Assembly (NCBI RefSeq): GCF_003815875.1
Contig: NZ_CP033924.1
Span: 248,001-312,000, forward strand
Direction: 5' to 3'
Length of the DNA stretch: 64,000 bases
DNA from: Chryseobacterium lactis
GTDB taxonomy: Bacteria > Bacteroidota > Bacteroidia > Flavobacteriales > Weeksellaceae
The position numbers and the translations under genes are program-made. The notes below the pieces were generated by a model. That model made no database searches, was not told where the DNA came from, and saw only the letters and a list, made by a program, of their open reading frames with translations. Positions 41,009-49,232 of the stretch are shown here, piece after piece. Position 1 is the first letter of the stretch; each line of letters begins with the position of its first letter.

Positions 41009-41548
41009 ATGAAAAAAAGTCTCATTTATATTGTAGTAATCGTTATTATCGGCGTTGTAGCATTTGTACCGGGGATAAGGAATTTTCTGAAAGATACCTT
41101 CTTCCCTATTGCAACTATTGAAAATGCCGTTCATATAAGCGATGAGGATTACGATATAGAACTGAAAGGAATAAATGCACCGAGCACCAATCTTAAGAAT
41201 TTTAAAAACAAACCTGTTTTCCTGAACTTCTGGGGAACATGGTGCCCGCCATGCAGAAAAGAATGGCCCTCTATTCAGAAATTATATGATTCCCGAAAAG
41301 AGAACGTAGATTTTGTACTGATCGCCATGAATGATAAAGAAGAGGATGTAAGAAAATTTTTAAAAGAAAATAATTATTCCGTTCCTGTTTATATCGCACA
41401 AAGTCCTATTTCAGAAAAAATTCTTCCAAGAGTATTCCCTACAACGTTCCTTTTAGACAAGACCGGTAGGATTCTGATTAAGGAAGATGCCACCAAAGAT
41501 TGGGACACAGAGACTGTGCATCAGTTCATTGACAACATCATTAAATAA
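41009..41548 (+). CDS. TlpA-like thiol:disulfide oxidoreductase, membrane-anchored
   Basis: 179 residues. An N-terminal helix (about 5-21) anchors it; the soluble thioredoxin domain has WGTWCPPCRKEW with Cys79 and Cys82, and PTTFLLDKTG as cis-Pro strand. Expected to act in the periplasm in reducing disulfides, as TlpA/ResA proteins do. Directly after the WCGDA protein (9-bp gap), so the two may act in one redox path (inference). Confidence 0.88.
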   Translation: MKKSLIYIVVIVIIGVVAFVPGIRNFLKDTFFPIATIENAVHISDEDYDIELKGINAPSTNLKNFKNKPVFLNFWGTWCPPCRKEWPSIQKLYDSRKENVDFVLIAMNDKEEDVRKFLKENNYSVPVYIAQSPISEKILPRVFPTTFLLDKTGRILIKEDATKDWDTETVHQFIDNIIK

Positions 41549-41631
41549 TTTTTTAACTAAATTTATAATTTGTTGGTACAGGATTTGTGAAATTTATAGC
41601 GTTGAAAAATTTGTTTAAATCCAAACACAAA

Positions 41632-41973
41632 ATGAAATATTCAAAATTAAATCTTGCAAAAGAAGCTATCAATCACAAGGGCTTTGTAAAAAAGATCCCT
41701 GATATTTTCAGAATGGTCAAAATGTGGAGAAAAGGAGTCTATCCAATGAAATCCATTGACATTATCCTGCCTTTGCTGGGAATTTTATATGTCATCTCTC
41801 CTATTGACCTTCTTCCTGAGTTTGCCATACCTATATTGGGAGTAATGGATGATCTGGCGGTATTATCGCTCACGATTCCTAAACTTATCAAAGAGGTAGA
41901 TAAATTTTTACTTTGGGAGGCTGAACGAAAATATAACGGCACCCAGGTCATTGACGCTGAAATTTTAAAATAA
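41632..41973 (+). CDS. YkvA family protein (DUF1232)
   Basis: About 113 residues from ATG 41632; a GTG 45 bases earlier is in frame but adds a weak N-terminus. The DUF1232 segment is IILPLLGILYVISPIDLLPEFAIPILGVMDDLAVL (read in parts: LYVISPIDLLPEF and GVMDDLAVL), a short hydrophobic region with the family SPIDLLPE signature. Function unknown; these small membrane-associated proteins are widespread. Last gene of its run, followed by a hairpin. Confidence 0.85.
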   Translation: MKYSKLNLAKEAINHKGFVKKIPDIFRMVKMWRKGVYPMKSIDIILPLLGILYVISPIDLLPEFAIPILGVMDDLAVLSLTIPKLIKEVDKFLLWEAERKYNGTQVIDAEILK

Positions 41974-41989
41974 TAGTTTATTATATTTT

Positions 41990-42020
41990 AAAACCATCTT
42001 GAGAAATTCAGGGTGGTTTT
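41990..42020 (+). terminator. Terminator before pyrE-pyrF gene
   Basis: AAAACCATC pairs with GGTGGTTTT (one G-T) around about 13 bases, followed by TTTATT. Confidence 0.65.
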
Positions 42021-42066
42021 TTATTGACAAATGAGTGATAAATTTTTAAGCCTTATTTCAAATCCT

Positions 42067-42074
42067 TAAATTTG
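42067..42074 (+). promoter_or_regulatory. Minus-7 box (TAAATTTG) of the UMP synthase gene
   Basis: TAnnTTTG match, 19 bp before ATG 42094. Confidence 0.5.
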
Positions 42075-42093
42075 CAATATCTAATAAAAAATA

Positions 42094-43473
42094 ATGGAAA
42101 GTAAAAAAGAATTCTTCTTAGAGTGTTACAAACTGGGCATCATCAAATTTGGAAGGTTTACCTTGAAAAGTGGCATTGAAAGTCCTTTTTATGTAGACTT
42201 GAGACCTTTGGCTTCAGATCCTAAAATTTTAAAAAATCTCGCTAATTATTTGTTGGAGATGCTTCCACTGGATAATTTCGATTTAATCTGTGGCGTTCCT
42301 TATGCTGCACTTCCGATGGCGACTGCGATGTCACTGGAAAGTTATATTCCATTAATTATTAAAAGAAAAGAGGCAAAAAGCTACGGAACCAAGAAACTGA
42401 TCGAGGGAATTTACCAGAAAGGGCAAAACTGTCTGTTGGTAGAAGACGTAATTACTTCAGGAAAATCTTTGGTAGAAACTATTGCTGAAGTAGAACAGGA
42501 AGATCTAAAAGTTGCTGATATTGTTGTGGTATTAGACAGAGAGCAGGGAGGAAAACAACTGCTGGAAAGTAAAGGATACAGAGTTCATACGCTATTCAAT
42601 ATTTCAGAGGTTTGCGAAATTCTTCAGGAAACCGGGGAGTTATCAGATGAGGAAGTGAAAAGAATTCAGGATTTCTTACAAGGAAATCACATTCAGTTTG
42701 AAGAAGAAATCAGACCTTCTTATGAACAGAAACTTCAAAATGCACAACATTCGGTTTCAAAAAAGTTATTAGAAACAGCGTTGGCAAAAAAATCTAATCT
42801 TATTGCATCTGCTGATGTTACTACGACACAAGAACTTTTAGCCCTGGCTGAAAAAGTAGGTCCTCATATTATTGCCTTAAAAACGCATATTGATATTATC
42901 TCGGATTTTGAGTACGAAAAAACAATCACACCTTTAAAAGAAATCGCTGCAAAACATCAATTTTTATTGATGGAAGACAGAAAGTTTGCAGACATTGGAA
43001 ATACTCAGGAATTGCAATTCACCAGCGGTGTTTTTAAAATCACAAACTGGGCAGATTTTGTAACGTCTCAGGTGATCGGAGGATTTGAATCATTAGACTG
43101 TTTCAACAACGTAGGAGTGGTAGCCATCGTTGGAATGTCTTCCAAAGGCGCATTAACTACTGCGAGCTATCGTGAAGAAGCCTTGAAAATCGTTTCATCT
43201 CACCCTAATGTTATCGGTGGAGTATCTCAGAATAAAATTCTTGAAGATCTTCTATTATTCACTCCGGGAGTAAATCTTGCAGATTCTGGAGATGGCAAAG
43301 GACAGCAATACAACACGCCGGAGCATGTTTTCAAAACTTTACACACAGATTTTATCATTGTAGGAAGGGGAATTTATAAATCGAACGATCCTGAAGCCGC
43401 TGCGGTAACTTATAAAACTGAAGGGTGGAACGCATATATTAATTCTTTAGAAAAAAAAGCAATTCAGAACTAA
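42094..43473 (+). CDS. Bifunctional orotate phosphoribosyltransferase / OMP decarboxylase (UMP synthase-like)
   Basis: 459 residues joining two enzymes of pyrimidine synthesis. Residues 1 to about 205 form OPRT: FTLKSGIESPFYVDLRPL and the PRPP loop LLVEDVITSGKS (114-125). A linker with IRPSYEQKLQNAQ (about 206-218) leads to OMP decarboxylase: ASADVTTT (238-245), ALKTHIDII (261-269), and EDRKFADIGNT (294-304), which holds the catalytic Asp-Lys-Asp set. The DRKFADIGNT form is that of eukaryotic-type decarboxylases. The fused order OPRT-ODC is that of eukaryotic UMP synthase. The enzyme makes UMP from orotate and PRPP. Stand-alone transcription unit. Confidence 0.93.
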   Translation: MESKKEFFLECYKLGIIKFGRFTLKSGIESPFYVDLRPLASDPKILKNLANYLLEMLPLDNFDLICGVPYAALPMATAMSLESYIPLIIKRKEAKSYGTKKLIEGIYQKGQNCLLVEDVITSGKSLVETIAEVEQEDLKVADIVVVLDREQGGKQLLESKGYRVHTLFNISEVCEILQETGELSDEEVKRIQDFLQGNHIQFEEEIRPSYEQKLQNAQHSVSKKLLETALAKKSNLIASADVTTTQELLALAEKVGPHIIALKTHIDIISDFEYEKTITPLKEIAAKHQFLLMEDRKFADIGNTQELQFTSGVFKITNWADFVTSQVIGGFESLDCFNNVGVVAIVGMSSKGALTTASYREEALKIVSSHPNVIGGVSQNKILEDLLLFTPGVNLADSGDGKGQQYNTPEHVFKTLHTDFIIVGRGIYKSNDPEAAAVTYKTEGWNAYINSLEKKAIQN

Positions 43474-43502
43474 AATCCTGTAAACTATATGACAAAATAA
43501 GC

Positions 43503-43510
43503 TATATTTG
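43503..43510 (+). promoter_or_regulatory. Minus-7 box (TATATTTG) of the 43528 gene
   Basis: Match to TAnnTTTG, 17 bp before the TTG start at 43528, which supports that non-ATG start. Confidence 0.5.
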
Positions 43511-43527
43511 GGCTTTATCACGAATAT

Positions 43528-46350
43528 TTGAAAAAGATCAGCATTTGCCTTATTTTGTTTTGGGGAGTCGGACAAGTTTCTGCACAGAAGGACAGCATCT
43601 ATATTGGAGCAAAGTTATCTTCTGACAGAAAAACTATAGAGGTCAATCAGGAGATTGTTTATTACAATCATTCTGATAAAGATCTTACTAGCGTAAAACT
43701 TCTGAATTGGATTTCCGCGTATAATAAACGGGGGACCTCATTAGTCTACAGAAAACTGGAAGACCGAAATAATGATTTGCATTTTGCAAAAAGCAATCAA
43801 CTGGGAAAACTGCTGGATCTGAGCGTTAAAAATTCAGACAATCAGGTAATTCCTGTTGATAAACTTTCGGAAGAAAACCTTTTTGTTCCTCTGAAAGAGG
43901 CTTTACAGCCAGGTAAAAGCATTACATTGCAATTACAATACAGACTCCAGCTTCCCGATAAAAAATTTACGGGATATGGAACTTCTGATCAGAATATTGC
44001 ATTAAAATACTTCTTTATTGTTCCGGATCATTTTGATCCGGACAATATTTCTCCAAGAAAATATCATGACATTGAAGAGCCGGTAAGTTTTAATACTTTT
44101 TGGACAGTCAATTTTGATATTCCTGTCAATAGTTTTGTAGACGGTAACCTTCCGCAAACTCAGATGAATTCTTTTAAAGGATATTTGGATTCTGATCCTG
44201 AGTTTTTAATTTCGCCAAGTACATATCCATCAATAAAAACTGATATTGACGGAAGCACTACTGAAGTTAAATTCGGTTACAACTTAAAACCGGAAGAAAG
44301 GCAAAACCTGGAATTTTATCTGCCACTGCATTTAAAGTTTATTAAAGAGAAAATAGGATATCTTCCGGCAAGCATCTATATTTCAGATAAATTCAGAGCT
44401 AAGGAAGATTTTTTCGGAAATAATGATATTACTTTCTGGAAATTCAGGTTTCAGTTATTTACTGATGGTGAAAAAACAGATCTTGATTATTTTGGAATGA
44501 TTACCAAGAAAATTCTTGATGAAAGCGTTATTGCCGACAAGCAGAAAGATCATTGGTTTAAAAATGGTTTAAAATCCTATCTCGAAATCCAGTATCTCAA
44601 AAAATTCTATGGAGAAACCAAACTTTTAGGCTCACTACCGGAAACAAAAATATTTGGGATTAAACCTTTAAAATTATTCCATGCTTCCAAAGTAAAACTA
44701 CTCGACCGTTACGGACTTGCCTATCAGTACATTATGCTACAAAATCTTGATCAAAAGATTGATGAAGACTTTACTTCTTTGAGCAACTTTAATGAAATGA
44801 CCATCAGCAGTTTCGAAACAGGAAGCCTGTTCAGCTATTCTGCAGCAAAAATGGGCGAAAATACCTTTAATGATACTGTAAAAAACTATATTTCTCAAAA
44901 CTCCGGCAAAAAAGTAAATCCTGATGAATTTCTGAAAACTCTTTCTCAAAAGGATAAATCCACAACTTATCTTTCTGATTTTCTCAACCATAAAAACAGG
45001 ATTAATTTTAAGCTGGGGCATATTGATAAAAAAAATGATTCTTTACAGATCAACATTTCAAAAAATACATCCGCTTCCATTCCTGTAAAACTGGAAACGG
45101 AAACCAAAGAAGGCCATAAAAAAACATATTGGATTGATACTGAAGAAAATAAAAACATAACCAGCGTTAACCTACCGGCTTCTGATAACATTTATAAAGT
45201 CACATTAAACAGCGGTTATATATTCCCGGAATCAAAGTATAGAGATAATTTTCTGTATGCAAAAGGATTGTTCTCAAATGCAAAAAGAATCAAGATAAAA
45301 TTAATAAAAGATATTCCTGATCCTGAATATAATGAAATCTACGTAAGTCCAAGGGTTCGTTTCAACAACACTTATGATAAGTTCCTTTTGGGAGTCAATC
45401 TTAAAAATCAATCATTTTTTGATCAGAAATTCCTGTATTCCGTTACACCCACATACAGTACCGGAACTGGAAAACTTACGGGATCCGGGGCAGTTGCCTA
45501 CTCTTTTTTACCAGCTGAAAGCATTATCCGAAGTCTTACTTTAGGAGTTTCCGGTTCTTACTTTCATTATGATTATGGTTTGGCTTACAGAAAAGCGACT
45601 TTATCTTCCAACATCAATTTCAGAAAGAACCCCAGAAGTACGGTAAGCAGAGGTTTAGGCTTATCTTACAGCTATTTTGAAAGAGACCTGAGCCCTAAAA
45701 TGATTGCTAATGATGATTATAAAAAGTATAATCTATGGAGTCTGGGATACGGATACACCGACAATCAGATGATCCATGAGAAAAGCTTGAGTCTTAGTAC
45801 GCAGGGAATGGAGGATTTCAATAAAATTACGGCAGAAGGTTTTTACCGATGGGAATTTGCTCCAAAGCAAAAACTGAGTCTTCGCTTATTTGCAGGATAT
45901 TTTCTAAGAAATAACACCCGAAATGATTTGTTTGATTATGGAATTTCAAGGGTATCCAATTACGCATTTTCTTATACACTTTTAGGAGAAAGTGCCAATA
46001 GCGGCCTCCTTTCGCAACAGTTTATTTTAGCTGACGGAGGGTTTAAATCCTTTATTCCCGGAACGGTCAACCAATGGATTACTTCTTTCAATGTAGATTC
46101 CAGTGTGTGGAAAATATTCCATGTGTATGCAGATGCAGGGATGTATAAAAACAAAGATTTTCCTACAAAATTTATCTGGGACAGTGGTATTAAAGTAAGA
46201 ATCATCCCTGATTTCCTGGAAATTTATTTCCCGATTCAGTCTTCATTAGGATTTGAACCGGCATTTAAAGATTATGCAAAACGAATCAGATATACATTGG
46301 TTCTTAACCTGAGTTCAATTATTAACGCTGCAAGAAGAGGATGGTATTAG
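43528..46350 (+). CDS. Outer-membrane barrel protein with degenerate M1-peptidase-like N-terminal region
   Basis: 940 residues. TTG start; signal peptide (about 1-19, ending VSAQ). The first ~500 residues follow the shape of M1 aminopeptidases: a beta-rich N-domain, then KDHWFKNGLKSYLEIQYLKKF, which aligns with the usual NEGFAxYxE helix but has KNG instead of NEG, and no HExxH zinc site appears upstream. Residues about 620-940 are rich in alternating aromatic strands and end in a barrel-like RIRYTLVLNLSSIINA, as an outer-membrane beta-barrel would. So the peptidase part is probably not catalytic. Function unknown; ends at a strong hairpin. Confidence 0.7.
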   Translation: MKKISICLILFWGVGQVSAQKDSIYIGAKLSSDRKTIEVNQEIVYYNHSDKDLTSVKLLNWISAYNKRGTSLVYRKLEDRNNDLHFAKSNQLGKLLDLSVKNSDNQVIPVDKLSEENLFVPLKEALQPGKSITLQLQYRLQLPDKKFTGYGTSDQNIALKYFFIVPDHFDPDNISPRKYHDIEEPVSFNTFWTVNFDIPVNSFVDGNLPQTQMNSFKGYLDSDPEFLISPSTYPSIKTDIDGSTTEVKFGYNLKPEERQNLEFYLPLHLKFIKEKIGYLPASIYISDKFRAKEDFFGNNDITFWKFRFQLFTDGEKTDLDYFGMITKKILDESVIADKQKDHWFKNGLKSYLEIQYLKKFYGETKLLGSLPETKIFGIKPLKLFHASKVKLLDRYGLAYQYIMLQNLDQKIDEDFTSLSNFNEMTISSFETGSLFSYSAAKMGENTFNDTVKNYISQNSGKKVNPDEFLKTLSQKDKSTTYLSDFLNHKNRINFKLGHIDKKNDSLQINISKNTSASIPVKLETETKEGHKKTYWIDTEENKNITSVNLPASDNIYKVTLNSGYIFPESKYRDNFLYAKGLFSNAKRIKIKLIKDIPDPEYNEIYVSPRVRFNNTYDKFLLGVNLKNQSFFDQKFLYSVTPTYSTGTGKLTGSGAVAYSFLPAESIIRSLTLGVSGSYFHYDYGLAYRKATLSSNINFRKNPRSTVSRGLGLSYSYFERDLSPKMIANDDYKKYNLWSLGYGYTDNQMIHEKSLSLSTQGMEDFNKITAEGFYRWEFAPKQKLSLRLFAGYFLRNNTRNDLFDYGISRVSNYAFSYTLLGESANSGLLSQQFILADGGFKSFIPGTVNQWITSFNVDSSVWKIFHVYADAGMYKNKDFPTKFIWDSGIKVRIIPDFLEIYFPIQSSLGFEPAFKDYAKRIRYTLVLNLSSIINAARRGWY

Positions 46351-46404
46351 ATTAATGGAAAGTTGAAAATTGCCAGTATCATTTTTATGATCTTACAATC
46401 ACAT

Positions 46405-46445
46405 AAAAAAATAACAGCTCATCATCGATGGGCTGTTATTTTTTA
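46405..46445. terminator. Bidirectional terminator between convergent surface genes
   Basis: AAAAAATAACAGC and GCTGTTATTTTTT form a long stem around ~15 bases, with runs of A and T at its feet. It serves the barrel gene (plus) and the lamin-tail gene (minus). Confidence 0.85.
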
Positions 46446-46451
46446 TCAAAA

Positions 46452-47261
46452 TTAATCTTTTATAATTTTTTGTGAGATAGGAACGTTATTAATCGTGCCG
46501 GTTACAATATATGTTCCTCTCGGAAGTTCTGTGATATCTAAAGCCGAAGCCAGTTTTGTAGGTGATTTTTTGACAACCTGCCTGAAGGTATCATACACTT
46601 TCACATCCTTTACTTCTGTTCCAAAGAGCACTTTACCATCTTTTATAAATGGATTTTGTACAAAACCTGATTTTGCGGTTCCTTCAAGTGAAAAATCTGA
46701 CATATTATCATTGCTTTCATTCAAAGTTCTTTTTATCGCTGTCGTTGTTGTGGGGGAAGGTGCAGGTCCATCTCCTTTAAACTGATCTGCATTAGCTCCA
46801 TATCCTACAAAATCCAAAACATTGGAAGAAGTAGGTGTGGCAACCTGAACAATACTTCCAGCTAATGCTACTTTACCGGAGACATTTGAAATCCTTAACC
46901 CTGAAGATTTATTGGGTGTTCCGTCAAAATTGGTGATTGTAGTGGCTATAAAATCTGGCGTTGGTAAGTTTTCAGTACCTCCGTCTACTGCTGCTTCCTG
47001 AATGAGATATGTCTCATTGGGGCCTAAAGTAAAATCCGGTAATGTATGATATTCAGTGAAAGCTCCCACTGCCGGGGCATATTGTATACTTGCTCCCGTT
47101 AAAGAAACCAGATTGGTTCCGATATTTTTAAGGACAATATAATTGTTTTTTAAAACGGCACCGGAATTTCCGTTACCGCCATAAATTTCATTAATAACGA
47201 TTTGAGCATTGGCAAAAACAGCCATTGACACTAATCCAACAAGAGTAAAGATTTTTTTCAT
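46452..47261 (-). CDS. Secreted lamin-tail-domain protein with T9SS-type tail
   Basis: About 269 residues. Signal peptide MKKIFTLVGLVSMAVFANAQ (about 1-20), then a lamin-tail domain (about 21-160) recognisable by IVINEIYGGNGNSGAVLKNN and the beta-rich Ig-like body (FTLGPNETYLIQEAA). The last ~70 residues are a type-A sorting domain with VKVYDTFRQVVKK and LPRGTYIVTGTINNVPISQKI. Lamin-tail domains in bacteria occur in surface proteins and nuclease-associated proteins; role here not known. First of three tandem T9SS cargo genes. Confidence 0.85.
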   Translation of the reverse strand: MKKIFTLVGLVSMAVFANAQIVINEIYGGNGNSGAVLKNNYIVLKNIGTNLVSLTGASIQYAPAVGAFTEYHTLPDFTLGPNETYLIQEAAVDGGTENLPTPDFIATTITNFDGTPNKSSGLRISNVSGKVALAGSIVQVATPTSSNVLDFVGYGANADQFKGDGPAPSPTTTTAIKRTLNESNDNMSDFSLEGTAKSGFVQNPFIKDGKVLFGTEVKDVKVYDTFRQVVKKSPTKLASALDITELPRGTYIVTGTINNVPISQKIIKD

Positions 47262-47382
47262 CATCGTACAATTTTAGGAATAAATTTATGATAAAAATAT
47301 CAAAAATAATACCAGCGGATTGAAAAAATCAACAAAAAATTGGGTAAAAATTGAGTATCAATTAATACATTATCCTTAAAAA

Positions 47383-47413
47383 AATCCGGCCACTTCTTCG
47401 AAGTGGCCGGATT
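47383..47413 (-). terminator. Terminator of the second T9SS cargo gene
   Basis: AATCCGGCCACTT and AAGTGGCCGGATT form a perfect 13-bp stem around CTTCG; seven T follow on the minus strand. About 22 bp after the stop. Confidence 0.92.
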
Positions 47414-47435
47414 CTAATTTTTATCTGTAGAAAGA

Positions 47436-48236
47436 TTAGTCTTTCAAGATTTTTTGAGATACCAACTGGTTGTTTACTGTACCTGTTACGATATAGTTTC
47501 CTTTTGTCAGTTCAGCAACGTTTACTGATCCGTTTTGTTTTACAGAAGCTTCTTTTACAACTTGTCCGTTCATGTTGAACACTTTTACATCTTTAGCATC
47601 TGATCCGAAAGTAATTTCGTTGTTTTTAACAAGAGTATTCTTAACGAAGTTTCCAGCTTTTTTATTTTTAACATCGGAAACAGCTAATGTTCCACCAACA
47701 GTTTTGATAACGATGTTATCTAAATAAGCTCTGAAAGAAGCATTTGTAGTTTCAAATGTAACTGTTGAATTAGCTTGTCCACCTGTAAAGTTTACTGTTT
47801 TAGATTCAGGAGTTCCAGACATTACGGCTGCATAAGTTACAGTCTGATCTGCTAAATTAGTAACTTTCACAGTTAAAGTACTTGGAGTACCAGTCCACCC
47901 TTTTACATCAAAAGTGATTACTACGTTTCCTCCGTCAGTAGACAAATCTAATGTCTTTGAAGTCATGCTTCCAGTAGCACTAGATGTACCTAATTTCACC
48001 ATACCACCTGCACTGTATGCTTTAGAACCAGCAGGAAAGTTAGCTACCGGCGCAATAGGATTAGTAGCTGTTCCAGGGTTGTAAACATCTACCCCGTTAG
48101 GAGCGTTAGTACCAGTTGAAGCTGTGTTCCCTCCAGCTGAATAAGCAGCAAAATCTTCAGATAAAGCAACTGTTTGCTGAGCATTAGCTACAAAAGCCAT
48201 AGCAGCAATTCCAAAAATAGTAAAGACCTTTTTCAT
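47436..48236 (-). CDS. Secreted T9SS cargo protein, beta-rich
   Basis: 266 residues. Signal peptide (about 1-19, ending VANAQ), a Thr/Ser/Gly-rich beta region of ~160 residues (NVVITFDVKGWTGTPSTLTV, with FRAYLDNIVIKTV at its end as in carbohydrate-binding or MAM-like jelly rolls), and a C-terminal sorting domain: DVKVFNMNGQVVKEASVKQNGSVNVAELTKGNYIVTG (read in parts) ending QLVSQKILKD. No enzymatic motif seen. Very similar in layout to the genes on both sides. Confidence 0.82.
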   Translation of the reverse strand: MKKVFTIFGIAAMAFVANAQQTVALSEDFAAYSAGGNTASTGTNAPNGVDVYNPGTATNPIAPVANFPAGSKAYSAGGMVKLGTSSATGSMTSKTLDLSTDGGNVVITFDVKGWTGTPSTLTVKVTNLADQTVTYAAVMSGTPESKTVNFTGGQANSTVTFETTNASFRAYLDNIVIKTVGGTLAVSDVKNKKAGNFVKNTLVKNNEITFGSDAKDVKVFNMNGQVVKEASVKQNGSVNVAELTKGNYIVTGTVNNQLVSQKILKD

Positions 48237-48278
48237 AAAATAATTTTTTTTTAATTTCTGGGATAAAAGTACAAAAAA

Positions 48279-48303
48279 ACCGCCAATCCACTTAATTTGC
48301 GGT
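48279..48303 (-). terminator. Terminator of the third T9SS cargo gene
   Basis: ACCGC and GCGGT pair with further A-T pairs beyond, around about 15 bases; seven T follow on the minus strand. About 25 bp after the stop at 48328. Confidence 0.6.
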
Positions 48304-48327
48304 ATATATTTAACAATAAGTTAAAGT

Positions 48328-49083
48328 TTACTTCTTATTTATTTTTTCTGAAACAATTCTTCCGGCTATGGTTCCGGTTACAAAATAAATTCCTTTTGGA
48401 AGTTCTGTAACACTTAATGTTCCATTTTCAATTACTGAACCTGTTTTTACCAGTTGCCCGTTTACATTATAAATTTTCACCTGTGATTGGGCACCAAAAT
48501 AAATATCATCTTCTACGGATGTATTTTTAACAAAGTTTTTTAAAGAGATCTTTGTATCAGTCACACTTAACGATCCATTCATATTAACTTTTATATCATC
48601 AATAAAAAACCGCTTTGAAGTAGCTGCTGCCGAGAATTTCAATTTTGTTGTTGAAGTACCTCCAACTATATTTACTGAATAATTGGAAAATGCAGAATTC
48701 GTTAAAGTAAAACTGCTTGTTCCATTAATAGTGCCACCACCGGTAATACTTACTGTCAAAGTAGTATTATCTGTATTGAAGCCTCCTGCTCTGAATGTTA
48801 AAGTTGCATCTCCGGAAAGTCCGTTCAATGCAGGAGTTGTTACGGCACCTACCGTACTGGAAGAACCTGCTTTTATACATTGTGAAGCACCTCCAGCTCC
48901 TGAGAATACCCAGCCTGCCGTTGTATAGGTACTTAATGAGCTTGTTCCGACATTACCGGACCAGGTATTATCATTGCCTCCAGTGCCTGCTAAGTCGTCA
49001 AAAGTAGCGTTGAAAATAGTAGTTTGTGCAAAAGATACTGTTGCAAACATTGCTGTTGCAAATAACGAATAAAGTTTTTTCAT
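48328..49083 (-). CDS. Secreted T9SS cargo protein, beta-rich
   Basis: 251 residues. Signal peptide (about 1-19, ending VSFAQ), a jelly-roll-like body with TIFNATFDDLAGTGG at its start and KRFFIDDIKVNMNG at its end, and a sorting tail: VKIYNVNGQLVKTGSVIENG and LPKGIYFVTGTIAGRIVSEK. The FxxDDIKV strand is a common end of secreted carbohydrate-binding-like modules. Third of the tandem paralogs; the tail is conserved more than the body. Confidence 0.82.
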   Translation of the reverse strand: MKKLYSLFATAMFATVSFAQTTIFNATFDDLAGTGGNDNTWSGNVGTSSLSTYTTAGWVFSGAGGASQCIKAGSSSTVGAVTTPALNGLSGDATLTFRAGGFNTDNTTLTVSITGGGTINGTSSFTLTNSAFSNYSVNIVGGTSTTKLKFSAAATSKRFFIDDIKVNMNGSLSVTDTKISLKNFVKNTSVEDDIYFGAQSQVKIYNVNGQLVKTGSVIENGTLSVTELPKGIYFVTGTIAGRIVSEKINKK

Positions 49084-49232
49084 GATTCAAAATTTAATGT
49101 GTTAATAATTTCAAAGACTAAAATACATTGAATTTTAAGGACTTCGCAATAATTAGATTAATTTTCTGTTAATAATTCTAGACCTCTTAGTATTAACATT
49201 TTTTAATTATTTTTACGAATTATTTTCACAGC

